DNA of 64,000 nt from Isoetes taiwanensis (Eukaryota > Streptophyta > Lycopodiopsida > Isoetales > Isoetaceae): positions 7,592,445-7,656,444 of the forward strand of contig JAJEKV010000008.1 in assembly GCA_021234155.1 (NCBI GenBank), read 5' to 3'. The translations under genes and the position numbers were made by a program. This document shows positions 47,787 through 57,254 of the stretch, one piece after another. Numbering within the stretch: the stretch's first letter is position 1; each line of letters starts with the position of its first letter. The notes below the pieces were generated by a model that did not search any database, was not told where the DNA came from, and worked only from the letters and a program-made list of their open reading frames with translations.

Positions 47787-48081
47787 GACCTAGACCCCTC
47801 CCATTTCCACGTTCTTTCCTTAGAAAATTGCTCGTGTCCGCCAAGGCGATCTTCCGGCGCTTAGCTCCGATCGACGAACCGGCAAATGATGCCCGCCGAC
47901 GAAAGCAGGATCGCTAGGAAGCCTCTCGCCGGTTTAATCCTCCGCCCCCACGATTCGCCTCTTCCAGAGTCCTTCAAGAACGCCTTTTTCGGGGAAGGCT
48001 TAATCTTCTTCGGCCTTAAGATGCGGGGATCTGGATCGGAGCGATTACACCGGAGATCATAGACGGCGGCCGGCCGACATC

Positions 48082-48768
48082 ATGCATCAAATCATAGAGG
48101 AGATCGCAGGTGGAGGAGGAGAGGACCAGGAGCAACCGGGAGCGGCCGGGCAGCCAATAGTTGAAGAACGTACTCGCACCGACCCACCTACAGGAAGAAC
48201 AGGGGAGAGAAGAGCAGCGGCAGCCAACACTTAGCCCCGCAGAAGAAGCCGATCTTGCACGCTTCATCAGCAAGTATGAAGCCAAAGAGCGCCGCCGGGA
48301 GCAGAGGACGAAGAGTCGGGAAGACGACCCGACCACAGCCAGCGGGCCAAAGAAGAGAAAGGCCAAAGCCATCAAGGCAGGCGGCAGGAAAGTTGTGAAG
48401 GTCGGCAAGCGAGCGACGAGTCCCGTGATCAACGAACCAACAGGCGAGCAGACCCCGCCTTCTACCGACGACTCGGACGAAGACTACGTGCCCGGCACAG
48501 ATGGAGCGAGTTCGTCAAGACCCCCGCCAGTGGAGGAGGAAGCCCCCCAGCAGGTAGCACAGGAGCAGGAGGAGGCCGGACAGGTGGCGAAGCCCTCACC
48601 TTTCCCGACGTGGGATAGGGCCAAAGCCCCACGGCCACAATGGGAGGCATATGTGATAGACCCTGACAAGGTCTATCAGAAGAGGATTAAGGAGCACAAC
48701 ACCTACATGGAGAAGTGAGAGGCATACAATGCCTACTATCAGGAGCAATGTGGTGAGAGCAAAAATAA
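48082..48768 (+). pseudogene. N-terminal extension of the H3-like protein, broken
   Basis: The first ATG frame after the leader begins at 48082 (MHQIIEEIAGGGGED). It shifts into the frame that is open from 48161 to the TGA at 48716-48718. That frame reads an extension rich in charged residues: EEADLARFISKYEAKERRRE, then GPKKRKAKAIKAGGRKVV, then the acidic TDDSDEDYVPGTDG and a Pro/Glu/Gln part. It ends in YQKRIKEHNTYMEK-stop-EAYNAYYQEQ, which looks like the last helix of an HMG-box (weak). A frameshift near 48780 leads into the histone fold. I infer one product of about 325-350 residues in an intact copy. The basic patches could act as nuclear-localisation or DNA-binding segments. Confidence 0.6.
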
Positions 48769-49137
48769 GGTGGAGTACCCCCTCTGCACGGGCCACCCCC
48801 ACCAAAGCCCAAGCCTCCCAGAGCACCAGGAAAGAAGCGGAGCAAGAGCAAGCAGAAGGAGCAGAGAGCCCTCAAAGAAATCCGGCACTTCCAAAAGAGT
48901 TACGGACTCTTGATTCCACGGGCACCATTCCAACGCTTGGTCCGCGAAGTCATGCAAGAGTACAACACCGACATGCGCGTGACTGACGAGATGCTGTTGT
49001 GCTTACAGGAGGCAGCCGAAGCAAAAATAGTGCAGCATTTTGAAGATTCGACGGCCTGCATGGTACACGCAAAGAGGGTCACCCTCATGAGGCAGGACAT
49101 GCATCTTGCCAGACACATCAAGGGAGAACGCCCTTGA
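48769..49137 (+). pseudogene. Histone H3 fold domain carried by retrotransposon B
   Basis: Open for 122 codons to TGA at 49135-49137. After a Pro/Lys-rich linker ([20 protein letters not shown]) comes a full H3 fold: alpha-[13 protein letters not shown] (48865-48900), alpha-1 [13 protein letters not shown] (48925-48963), loop 1 NTDMRVTD, alpha-2 [18 protein letters not shown]...CMVHAKR, loop 2 VTLM, and alpha-3 [15 protein letters not shown]. It ends where canonical H3 ends (RIRGERA). By eye roughly 55-60% of residues agree with canonical H3, with no gaps. FQRLVRE, QEAAEA, the H3 Cys and HAKRV are kept. Loop 1 has canonical length, unlike typical CENH3, though TLMR is CENH3-like. No own ATG precedes the fold, so it belongs to the longer product. 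Confidence 0.9.
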
Positions 49138-49280
49138 GATTTTGTAAATAACTAAAATTTTTGTTAATAAAAAGAATTTTGTGAATAAATAATGTGTTTG
49201 ATCTAGCTTAATTAAGTTAGGTTATAGAATTCTAGTTTTTATTTTGGTTAAATTGGAAGTTCTGAGCAAATTGAGACGAT
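49138..49280 (+). other. 3' end region of the H3-like cassette
   Basis: A/T-rich sequence with AATAAAA (about 49167) and AATAAATAA signals shortly after the stop, fitting a polyadenylation region. GAGATTTTGTAAATAACTAAAAT here resembles GAGACTTTTTGTACTAAAATA after the second cassette (51390). Confidence 0.5.
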
Positions 49281-49347
49281 GTCTCACACGTCGCGCCAGG
49301 ACAGAAAATGAGATTCTCATTTTCGGGCTGGGCGCAACGTGTGAGAC
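49281..49347. promoter_or_regulatory. 67-bp quasi-palindrome, copy 3 (upstream of second cassette)
   Basis: The clearest copy. Its outer 11 bp (GTCTCACACGT) and inner AAAATGAGA...TCTCATTTT pair exactly, with a short mismatched bulge between. Nearly identical to copy 2. Confidence 0.9.
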
Positions 49348-49479
49348 CATGCCCAAAAATGCCCAAAACAGCTCCAAATCGACCAAATAAGGGGTCAATT
49401 CTGGCTAACTCGACGAGTTTAGTGGAATTACAGCCTTAGATCACCCAAATTGGTCAAGTTTAGCCCATTTAGAGCCCAT

Positions 49480-49545
49480 GTCTCACACGTCGCGCCAGGA
49501 CAGAAAATGAACTTCTCATTATCGATGCGGGAGCAGCGTGAGAAC
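49480..49545. promoter_or_regulatory. 67-bp quasi-palindrome, copy 4
   Basis: The left half is intact and the right half degenerate (GATGCGGGAGCAGCGTGAGAAC). It lies 199 bp after copy 3, almost the spacing of copies 1 and 2 (204 bp). Confidence 0.82.
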
Positions 49546-49725
49546 CTCATCTCATTTTATTCACCAAATGATCTCCAAGTTGCTGCAATAGGTTCATTAA
49601 TTGTTCTTAGCATGCTCAAACCCTAGAAGTAGTCTTCAAACTCGCAATTGCATCCTTTAATAGATCAGAATCACCTAATCTCAGTAAATTCTAGGTCATC
49701 CAAAAATTAGGGTTTTCCCCTTTTC

Positions 49726-49733
49726 TATAAATA
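49726..49733 (+). promoter_or_regulatory. TATA box of second cassette
   Basis: TATAAATA followed by a C-rich leader and AGGCGATCTTCC, as in the first cassette. Confidence 0.65.
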
Positions 49734-49847
49734 AGTCCCCCATTTCTCATTTAGCACCCTGCAAGTTTGCTCTCCACTGCTTAGGCGATCTTCCAGCTCC
49801 CTGAGGCGCTTCTACATCCGTTTGATACTCCCTTCTTCGCTAGATCA

Positions 49848-51372
49848 ATGGCCACTGCTGATTTCAGGCGATGGTATGCACGGCGCCCGGCGCCCATCTC
49901 GCCGAGGCGGATGTCGGCGACATCTTCAAGTCTTTGGGAAAGAAATTGATATCAAGCCACGCTAAATGCAACCCGGCATACGAGGCAAGTGCTAGCGAGT
50001 TTCAAGCTAGGGTAGGACCCTCCCTTGTTCAGTCCCCCCTTGCATAGGATATTTCGTTCCCGGCCATCCCTTCAAAGTACCTTGGGCGATGTCCCCAACA
50101 TCGCCAAGTACCTAACCAACAAAGGCGCAGAGGCTGCCCGGACTACATGGTCTGGCGATACCAACGGGACCAAGTATTTCTCTTACTTTGCTGCCCTAGC
50201 TATCTTCTTATCCCATCCGAAAACCCAATGGGGGCAACCTCTATCCCTCGATGGATGGAGGTGGACCCCATAGCAGCTTAGCGGAAGAGCGGATGCTTCC
50301 GATGCTATCGCGAGGAACAAGAAGCAAGGGAAGAAGAAGAGGAGTCGGACGACGAGGAATACCACCGAGCTCGACTCGGATGAAGAAACGGCTCCAAGCG
50401 AGGCGAGGGAGCTGATCAACTTCGGCCGGGCAGCCGTGAGCATCGAGTTGCTCCCCACTCGGGCTAGGCATCACAAGCCTAGCCCCTATCATCATCAGCG
50501 AGGAGAGGAGTTCCTACTCCTCGGCGACATCCAGAACCTCCCGAATGCGGGAGAGGGGTCGATTGGACGAACTGCTCCACCAACTGCGGCAGACCGACAT
50601 GGACGACTTCATCGTCCGGGGAGTCTCAGACTTCCCGCTTCAAGTCAGAGAAGCCGACACCTACACAGGGGAAGTGACTTCCGACATCCAGGCATACAGC
50701 AGCATAAGGCAAGTCATGGAGACCGGAGACCTGCCGTCTGAAGAAGAGTTCCTCGCCATTCAGGAACGGTTGGGGATCAGAGGCAAAACCACTAGCATCC
50801 TGATGCCGAGTCCCTCAACACCACCTCCCACAAGAGGAGCAGGAATTGACCTCAGGAGAGTCGACTCCACAATCGAAGATTACCGGGAGCTCACCGAGAT
50901 CGAGGTCGACGAATATGCAGGGCGGCACAGAGCTGGAGGCCAAACAAGTGGAGAATCATCAGCGATGCACAACGACAGATCCCTGAGGTACTACTTGCCG
51001 CTGCTGCTGGATGGGAGAGTAGCGGTGATACACCGCAAGTTCAGCCCCAGAGGTGAGGAAGGAGTGTTCATGCTGATTGCACTCTCAGGCTTCGGCAGGC
51101 ATGCTCGCATAGCGCCAAATGTCGACTATGCTGTCCTAGTCAAGAGAGCAATGGCACTCGATCTCTTCGACTTCGCCATACCTCATCGACGGCAGGCGAG
51201 ATTAGCGGTGGCCGCGGCCGTCACATCCGACCGCAGAGTGGAAGACTTGGCGAGAGCCTTGCAGGGCGGCTCGTCAGCAAGCGTCTTCAGGAACTTGGGT
51301 CATTCGGTAGGAACGGCCCAAGTTAAGAAGTTCTTTGAGGACAACCCGTCTTACCGGCGATTTCAAGACTAG
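49848..51372 (+). pseudogene. Second cassette: unknown protein, ~500 residues, frame broken
   Basis: An ATG at 49848 lies 115 bp after the TATA box. Coding-like sequence then runs in changing frames: DVGDIFKSLGKKLISSHAKC (~49908), YLTNKGAEAARTTWSGDTNG and FSYFAALAIFLSHPKTQWG (50100-50240), a basic/acidic part NKKQGKKKRSRTTRNTTELD (~50310), and a long open frame 50545-51372 that ends RRFQD-TAG. The last frame contains RYYLPLLLDGRVAVIHRKF, then HARIAPNVDYAVLVKRAMAL and VEDLARALQGG. I know no family that fits, and it has no histone fold I can see. It sits between the H3-like cassette and gag, same strand, with a paralogous promoter. It may work with the histone or be an extra particle protein. 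Confidence 0.6.
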
Positions 51373-51545
51373 TTAGACTCTTGATCCCGGAGACTTTTTG
51401 TACTAAAATATTATATAATATATGAATATAATCTCTGTTGCACTTTAAGTGTTTTGTTGATGTATTTTTGCCCCACAATTATGCCAACAAACCATAAGCA
51501 ATGCAAGAGAACAAGTAAAACTAACCATATAGCCATGAATTATTT
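51373..51545 (+). other. 3' end region of the second cassette
   Basis: A/T-rich with ACTAAAATATTATATAATATATGAATATAA at 51400-51430 in pieces resembling plant polyadenylation signals. No coding sequence. Confidence 0.45.
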
Positions 51546-52781
51546 GTGTATGCAGTTAGAGGCCTAGGCTCAGGGGAACGACAACGCCAAGACCTTAGGG
51601 AAGAACAGACCCCGCCCAGACCACCCCCGGCAAGGAACCTATTTGAAGAAATGGAACCCATGACCCCAGAGGAGGAGATATCCCAGATGAGGACGGACCT
51701 TGAGCAGATAAAGGCTCTGTTAGCCGCACAAGCAGGAGCAGGTTCGGTGGGCAATGCTCAATTGCCACAAGCATCAGCTCGGAAAACAGGAAGGGACAAG
51801 AAGAGGAGCAAGAGAAGGAGATCCCCAGCCTCAGTTCCTCAGGCTCAAGCTTAGACTCGGACTCAGACTCGAGGAAGAGGAAGAGCAGCCCGGGACCGAA
51901 CGGATGGAAGGCAAAGGAACACCGAAGAGGGAAGGCGAGAAACACCCGGATGGATGACAAAGGGACACCGTGGCCTCGACTACCGAAGAAGGTAGATTCC
52001 TTTGACCGGCAATGTATGAAAGGCCCCGAATCGGAACAGTTCGGGGAGAACAGTCGATTAGAAGCAGAGGCATGTATCGGACGAGATGAGTGAGTACGGC
52101 AATGCTTATGGCATGAAGGATAAAGACAAAGGAAGAGTGGCAACATCCAACTTGAAGGGAGCCGCACGGATTTGGTGGAAGGGTTATGCAAAGGCACATG
52201 GCTTAAGCAGGGATGCTTGTAAGTTCAGGAAGTTTGCTAAAGCTGCCTCAAGCGCCATTACGCCCCAAGGGAACATAAGTCCAAAGATGATGCAAAATAG
52301 ATTCTATAGGCTCCAACAGGGAAACAAATCAGTCCAGAAATATACAGAGGAATTCATGAGGCTGAGGCTATATGTGCCAAAATTGGGTGAGAAGCATGCA
52401 GTAGAAAGCTATATTGAGGGGCTGAATGAGGAGATCCGCAAGCTTGTGAGGGCAATAAACCCTAAGACAGTATCAGAAGCAGAATCCAAGGCTATAAGCT
52501 TGCAAGGAACAGGACATCAGAATAGCGGGCGGAGGCAACAGTATTTCCAAGATAAAGGCAAGGCGACAGGAAGCTATAGTCCTAGGGCAGCCAGTCCGGG
52601 TCCAGCTAGAGCCCCACATGGCGGCAACCAGGGGAAACAGCAGGAGAAGAAGCAGGTGTCCTTCAAGGACAAGCAGGAGGGGTCAAACTACTCCAAAGCA
52701 GTGCGATCCTTTTTGCAGCGATGCCCAAGGAAAAGAGACAGGGAGTGCATAGAAAAGCGGCTTTGCCAGGTGCTTCAGTAG
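51546..52781 (+). pseudogene. gag: Element B gag, broken
   Basis: The N-terminal piece (51546-51854) is RNLFEEMEPMTPEEEISQMR..., followed in another frame by a Ser/Asp-rich stretch. The capsid core is open from 52086: STSNLKGAARIWWKGYAKAH-like start, NRFYRLQQGNKSVQKYTEEF, and YIEGLNEEIRKLVRAINP. The zinc knuckle expected near 52750-52800 is degenerate: only scattered Cys and GH remain around a TAG at 52779-52781. Stops and frame changes between 51855 and 52085 show inactivation. Confidence 0.85.
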
Positions 52782-52810
52782 GGCCATAGGACGTCGAACG
52801 CCCTCACGCC

Positions 52811-53614
52811 ATGAGTGCAAAGACTAGCGGAGTTGGGAGATTGGGACACTCGTCCTCGACGACGACGGGCGAGGAAGCCCGCGACTACATTCAGGGTGAG
52901 TGTCATATCTTTGTCGCAATAGATACAGAGCAAGCAGAGAGCCAGTATAAAGTAATTTCCACAGTAGGGAAGGCTAAGACCAAGTCATTCATAGTCTTGA
53001 TAGACTCAGGAAGTAGCCATAACTTTGCATCCCCCAGAATGGTTCAAATGTTGAAGTTGAAACCACTAAAGTCAAAGCCAAGGCCCGTTGCCTTAGCAAG
53101 TGGTGCAGTAAGGCAGACGGCAGGCAAGAGAATTAACTTCGACATCGACTTGCCAGGGATTAATATCCAGATGGGGGCAGAAGTAATGGGCATTGGCAAG
53201 TACGACTTGATCATAGGAATGGAGTACCTTGGACCAGCAGGGGCCATTATCGATTGTGGAAAGCGGAAGGTGACCTTCCCAACATCCGACGGCAAGATCC
53301 TCGAGATCACAGGTAAAGAAGTTGTTCCCATCATGCAGTGCATGTCTTCTAAGCGGCTGTTCAAGTGCATCAAGAGCGAGCAGGTGGCATACATCTTCAA
53401 GCTTGAGATTGACGAGCCAGAGTCAGAGGAAAGCAAAGAAGACAGGGTGCTCAGCAAGTTGCCGAAGCAAATAGCTCAGCTGATCACGGAATTCCATGAT
53501 CTCTTTCCAGATGAGATCAAGCAGCTTCCTCCTTATAGGGGAGTCGAGTGTGAAATAGCACTCGAACCGGGAGCAAAGCCGACAAGTAAGGCTCCATACA
53601 GAATGACGACGTAG
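52811..53614 (+). pseudogene. pol: Element B aspartic protease and linker to RT
   Basis: Active site VLIDSGSSHNFASP (~52996-53037) and the KYDLIIGMEYLG block (~53200) are intact. The frame runs on into the start of RT (FPDEIKQLPPYRGVECEI, then KAPYRM) and ends at a TAG (53612-53614) that replaces a sense codon; the RT follows immediately in the same frame. Confidence 0.92.
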
Positions 53615-54880
53615 GAGTTGACGGAGCTGAAGAAGCAATTGCAGGAGTTGCTCGACCTAGGCTTCATTAGGCCTAGCCTCTCGCCATTTGGAGCGCCCAT
53701 TCTTTTTGTCAAGAAGAAGGATGGATCTCTGAGGATGTGCATAGACTATAGGCAGTTGAACAAGCACACCATTAAGAACAAGTATGCGCTCCCCAGATCA
53801 GATGACTTGATGGATCAACTCCAAGGTGCAAAGGTTTTCTCCAAAATCGACTTAAGGTCAGGTTATCATCAGATCAGGATAAAGGAAGAAGATATCCATA
53901 AGACGCCGAACAGCGGTATGGGCATTATGAGTTCACGGTAATGCCTTTTCGGCTTATCGAATGCCCCGCGACGTTCATGAGGCTCATGAACGACATCTTG
54001 AGGAGTTTTAGACACCTTTGTGATTGTATTCTTTGATGACATTTTGGTGTATAGCAGATCCCTTAAAGAGCACGTACAACACTTAAGGAGAGTGCTAGAG
54101 AAGTTGAAGAGGCACCAGTTGTACGCCAAGTTGTCGAAGTGTCACTTCGCAACAGAGAAGGTGGAATACCTGGGCCATGTGATCTCAGCAGAAGGAATCT
54201 CGACGGATCCTGCCAAGATTGAAGCCGTCATTCAGTGGCCGGCGCCGAAGAATGTGCATGAAGTCAGAAGTTTTCTCGGCCTAGCAGGGTACTACAGGAA
54301 GTTCGTGAAGAACTTTGCTAAGATAGCGGCCCCGTTAACAGACTTGACGAGGGCGGAGAAGGTGAAAGATTGGGCTGAGCATTGGCACAAGAAAGCCCAA
54401 GCAGGGTTTGAATTGTTGAAGGAAGCTTTAACAACCGCCCCAGTCTTAACCCTGCCGGACCCGGAGAAAGACAAGCTTGTAGCGACAGACGCAAGTAAGA
54501 TAGCTACAGGTGCAGTGCTCATGCAAGAAGAGCGTGTGGTAGCGTATGATTCCAGGAAGATGAACGACGCCGAAATGCGCTACCCCACCCACGATCAGGA
54601 ATTGCTTGCAGTTGTCAGGGCATTAAGAATTTGGAGGCATTATCTTTTGGGAAGGAAGTTCCAATTGGATACAGACCATCAGAGCCTCCAGTATGTATTC
54701 ACACAACCACACCTCAACCTGAGGCAGAGAAGGTGGATGGAGTTCCTTGAAGAGTATGACTTTGATATAGTCTACAAGCCAGGGAAGCTCAATGTGGTAG
54801 CGGATGCGCTTTCAAGGCATCCCCTGACAACTAGAGTGCATTGCAATGCAATTTCGACGCTCTCCAGCGACCTTTGGTAA
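53615..54880 (+). pseudogene. pol: Element B reverse transcriptase and RNase H, frameshifted
   Basis: RT motifs are [47 protein letters not shown] and [11 protein letters not shown] (~54026), then [10 protein letters not shown] and [11 protein letters not shown]. RNase H has [13 protein letters not shown] (~54483) and [11 protein letters not shown] (~54668). Frameshifts near 53905 and 54005 break the fingers/palm part (the PFRTRYGHYEF region), so no full enzyme is encoded. From 54020 to 54880 the frame is open. Confidence 0.92.
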
Positions 54881-56378
54881 GAAGATTGAAGAGTCTTTGC
54901 CAACGGATGTGGATTTCAAGGAAGTATGGGCAAGCCTCTCGAGGGAGGCTAGAACAGATAAGGAGCGGGAAGCCTTTAAACATTATAAGAAGGAAGGCAA
55001 CCTGTTATACCATAAGAACAAGTTGTGCGTACCCGAATCATCAGGTGTAAGGAAATTGATCCTCCATGACACGCACAACAGCCCAATAGCTGGCCATGCG
55101 GGATTCATGAAAACATATTTCAAAGTGCGCAGCAGCTATTATTGGCCAGGAATGAAGAAGCAAGTGGCTCGCTACATCAGAGAATGCCAGTTATGTCAGC
55201 AGATGAAGGCAGAGCAGCTTCGAATTCCAGGAGCATTAGAGCCATTAGCGGTGCCAAACGCTAAGTGGGAGGTGATTAGCATGGATTTCATCACAGGACT
55301 CCCAAGGACCGTAAGAGGGAAAGATGCTTTGATGGTAGTGGTCGACAAGTTGTCGAAGATGGCACATTTTGTGCCTTGCAGGACCACAGATACAGCTATG
55401 GACACAGCAAAGCTCTTCACCAAAGAGATCTTCAGGCTTCATGGCATGCCAAGGGAGATTATCTCCGACAGGGATCCAAAGTTCATGAGCGCCTTTTGGC
55501 AAGACCTCTTTGCGACGATTCAGACCAAGCTATCCATGAGCACGGCGTATCATCCTCAGACGGATGGCCAATCGGAGCGGACCAACAGGATTTTAGAGGA
55601 CATGCTACGAAACTATGTCTGGAATAAGCAAGGTATGTGGGAAGAATTTATTCACTTGGTGGAATTTGCCTACAATAGCACCAAGCAGGAATCATCCCAA
55701 ATGTCGCCGTTTATGATTAATTACGGCTATCAGTGCCTAACTCCAGACACTTGGCACAACCCCGTGTCAAAAGTGGAAGTTTCGCAGCAGATGTTGGCCG
55801 ATATGCAGCAGCTTGTGGAAGAAGTTCGAGGGTATTTGCTAGCAGCAAGAAGTCGACAGAAAAGCATCGCCGACAAGCATCGAACAGTCAGAGAGTTCAA
55901 AGTTGGAGATGATGTATGGCTCAAGATCAAGGTGAAGCAGGCGAAGCTCAGAATCGGGAATTGCAAGAAGCTTGCTCCAAGGTGGGCTGGACCTTTCAGA
56001 ATAGTCAAGAGAGTAGATAATCAATCCTACAAGCTAGACTTGCCAGCACACCTAAAGATTCATAAGGTCTTCCACGTGAGTTTGTTGAAGAAGCACACTC
56101 CAAATCCAGACGAAGTCTTGGACACTCCAACGTTGTTGGAAATGACGGAGGAACAGCTGGAAATAGTTCCAGAATTGATTCTTGATAAAGCTTTCAAGAA
56201 AACGAGGAGATCAGAATTCCTCCAGTATTTGGTCAAGTGGAAACACTTACCAGTGGAAGACGCGACATGGGTACTTAAGAAAGATTTAGTAAAGCAGTAC
56301 CCACAGTTTATGGAGCAATGGGACGGCAAGGTCATCTCCGAAGAAATCGGCTCAGGCATGTCGATTTGTGTAGATTAA
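54846..56378 (+). CDS. pol: Element B integrase with chromodomain (open reading frame)
   Basis: An uninterrupted 510-codon frame. HHCC zinc domain: [13 protein letters not shown] ... CQLCQQMK (~55065-55205). Core: MDFITGL (Asp, ~55280), IISDRDPKF (Asp, ~55458), TDGQSERTN (Glu, ~55560). GPY/F module: [16 protein letters not shown] (~55966-56015). Then [12 protein letters not shown] and a chromodomain ([20 protein letters not shown], ~56215-56275), followed by a short tail to TAA. It overlaps the RNase H frame by 35 bp in a different frame, so it was probably joined to it originally. It is the only long intact enzyme in the window. The chromodomain would bind methylated histone tails and steer insertion. 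Confidence 0.95.
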   Translation: MQFRRSPATFGKKIEESLPTDVDFKEVWASLSREARTDKEREAFKHYKKEGNLLYHKNKLCVPESSGVRKLILHDTHNSPIAGHAGFMKTYFKVRSSYYWPGMKKQVARYIRECQLCQQMKAEQLRIPGALEPLAVPNAKWEVISMDFITGLPRTVRGKDALMVVVDKLSKMAHFVPCRTTDTAMDTAKLFTKEIFRLHGMPREIISDRDPKFMSAFWQDLFATIQTKLSMSTAYHPQTDGQSERTNRILEDMLRNYVWNKQGMWEEFIHLVEFAYNSTKQESSQMSPFMINYGYQCLTPDTWHNPVSKVEVSQQMLADMQQLVEEVRGYLLAARSRQKSIADKHRTVREFKVGDDVWLKIKVKQAKLRIGNCKKLAPRWAGPFRIVKRVDNQSYKLDLPAHLKIHKVFHVSLLKKHTPNPDEVLDTPTLLEMTEEQLEIVPELILDKAFKKTRRSEFLQYLVKWKHLPVEDATWVLKKDLVKQYPQFMEQWDGKVISEEIGSGMSICVD

Positions 56379-57241
56379 TTCTATGTTTAGTTAAGATTAA
56401 TCTACGCATGCAACCTATGCTTGGTATGGGTCGCATGCGTTGTTACCGATGATGGGACCACTACGGTGATCTCTAGGGCGTGGTGTAATGTCAATGTAGA
56501 CATGACCGCGTTTCCGCTTGGGCGAGTGGAAGGTAGATTAGAAAGTCTACTTCTGTCCGACGGAAGTAGACGACCTCGAGAGAAAGGAGGTCATGAAGGA
56601 ATGCACTGATAGGAAAAGCACCTCTAGCCCCATATATGCTTTGATAGAAGGAATCAGGCCTTCACGCCCATATACGGGAATGACCTATCCTCCACGCTGG
56701 GCAACTAGGGTGTAGGCATGAGCGGCATATAGGCATATAGGCGCTGTCTCCTCGGCCATTATGGAAGATTCATCCTCTTCCTACGCCGGGAGATTAGCCA
56801 TGCATCCACGTAGATAGGTGGGGTGGTCACCATATAACCAAAATTTTATTAATAATTAAATGGTACTAACGTAGTGACGACCTGCAGGCCAATAGAGCGC
56901 TCCGGAAGGCAAGGAGGTCGAGCTACGAAGACTTGCAACACAAATTTTGTTGGAATGTGTTGCAAGGAATGAAGAGTACCTCGGACGTTAATTTTAATTT
57001 TGATTTTGATAAACTTAATTGTCATGTTCAGTGAATTACTGAGTAACCTGTTTTAATGATGTTATGAATTCATAAGTTATTTCATAATATAATGGCGTGT
57101 TAATGTCCTAAAAATATTACCTTAAGGTAATCTTAATAAATGTGTAAGAATTATAGTAGTTTATCGTATGTATCAGGTTGGTTGCAGGTTAGGATGATCC
57201 CAAGGTGGGGAGACCCACGATGCTGCGGACAGCATCATTTC
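56379..57241 (+). other. Non-coding region between integrase and 3' LTR of B
   Basis: About 0.86 kb without a gene. Small stems such as GTAGATTAGAAAGTCTAC (56531-56548) occur. The 18360-18461 relic matches its last part. Confidence 0.6.
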
Positions 57242-57254
57242 AAGGTGGGGAGAA
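57242..57254 (+). other. Polypurine tract of element B
   Basis: AAGGTGGGGAGAA abuts the TG of the 3' LTR. The same tract precedes the LTR relic at 18462. Confidence 0.88.

Noticed and set aside
48865-49137. Centromeric histone CENH3
   Set aside because: Loop 1 has ordinary H3 length and the C-terminus is H3-like; only VTLMR is CENH3-like. Called H3-like until a tree is made.
51595-52197. 200-codon minus-strand ORF
   Set aside because: Antisense of gag B with Ser/Leu-rich composition and no motif; spans sequence that is coding on the other strand.
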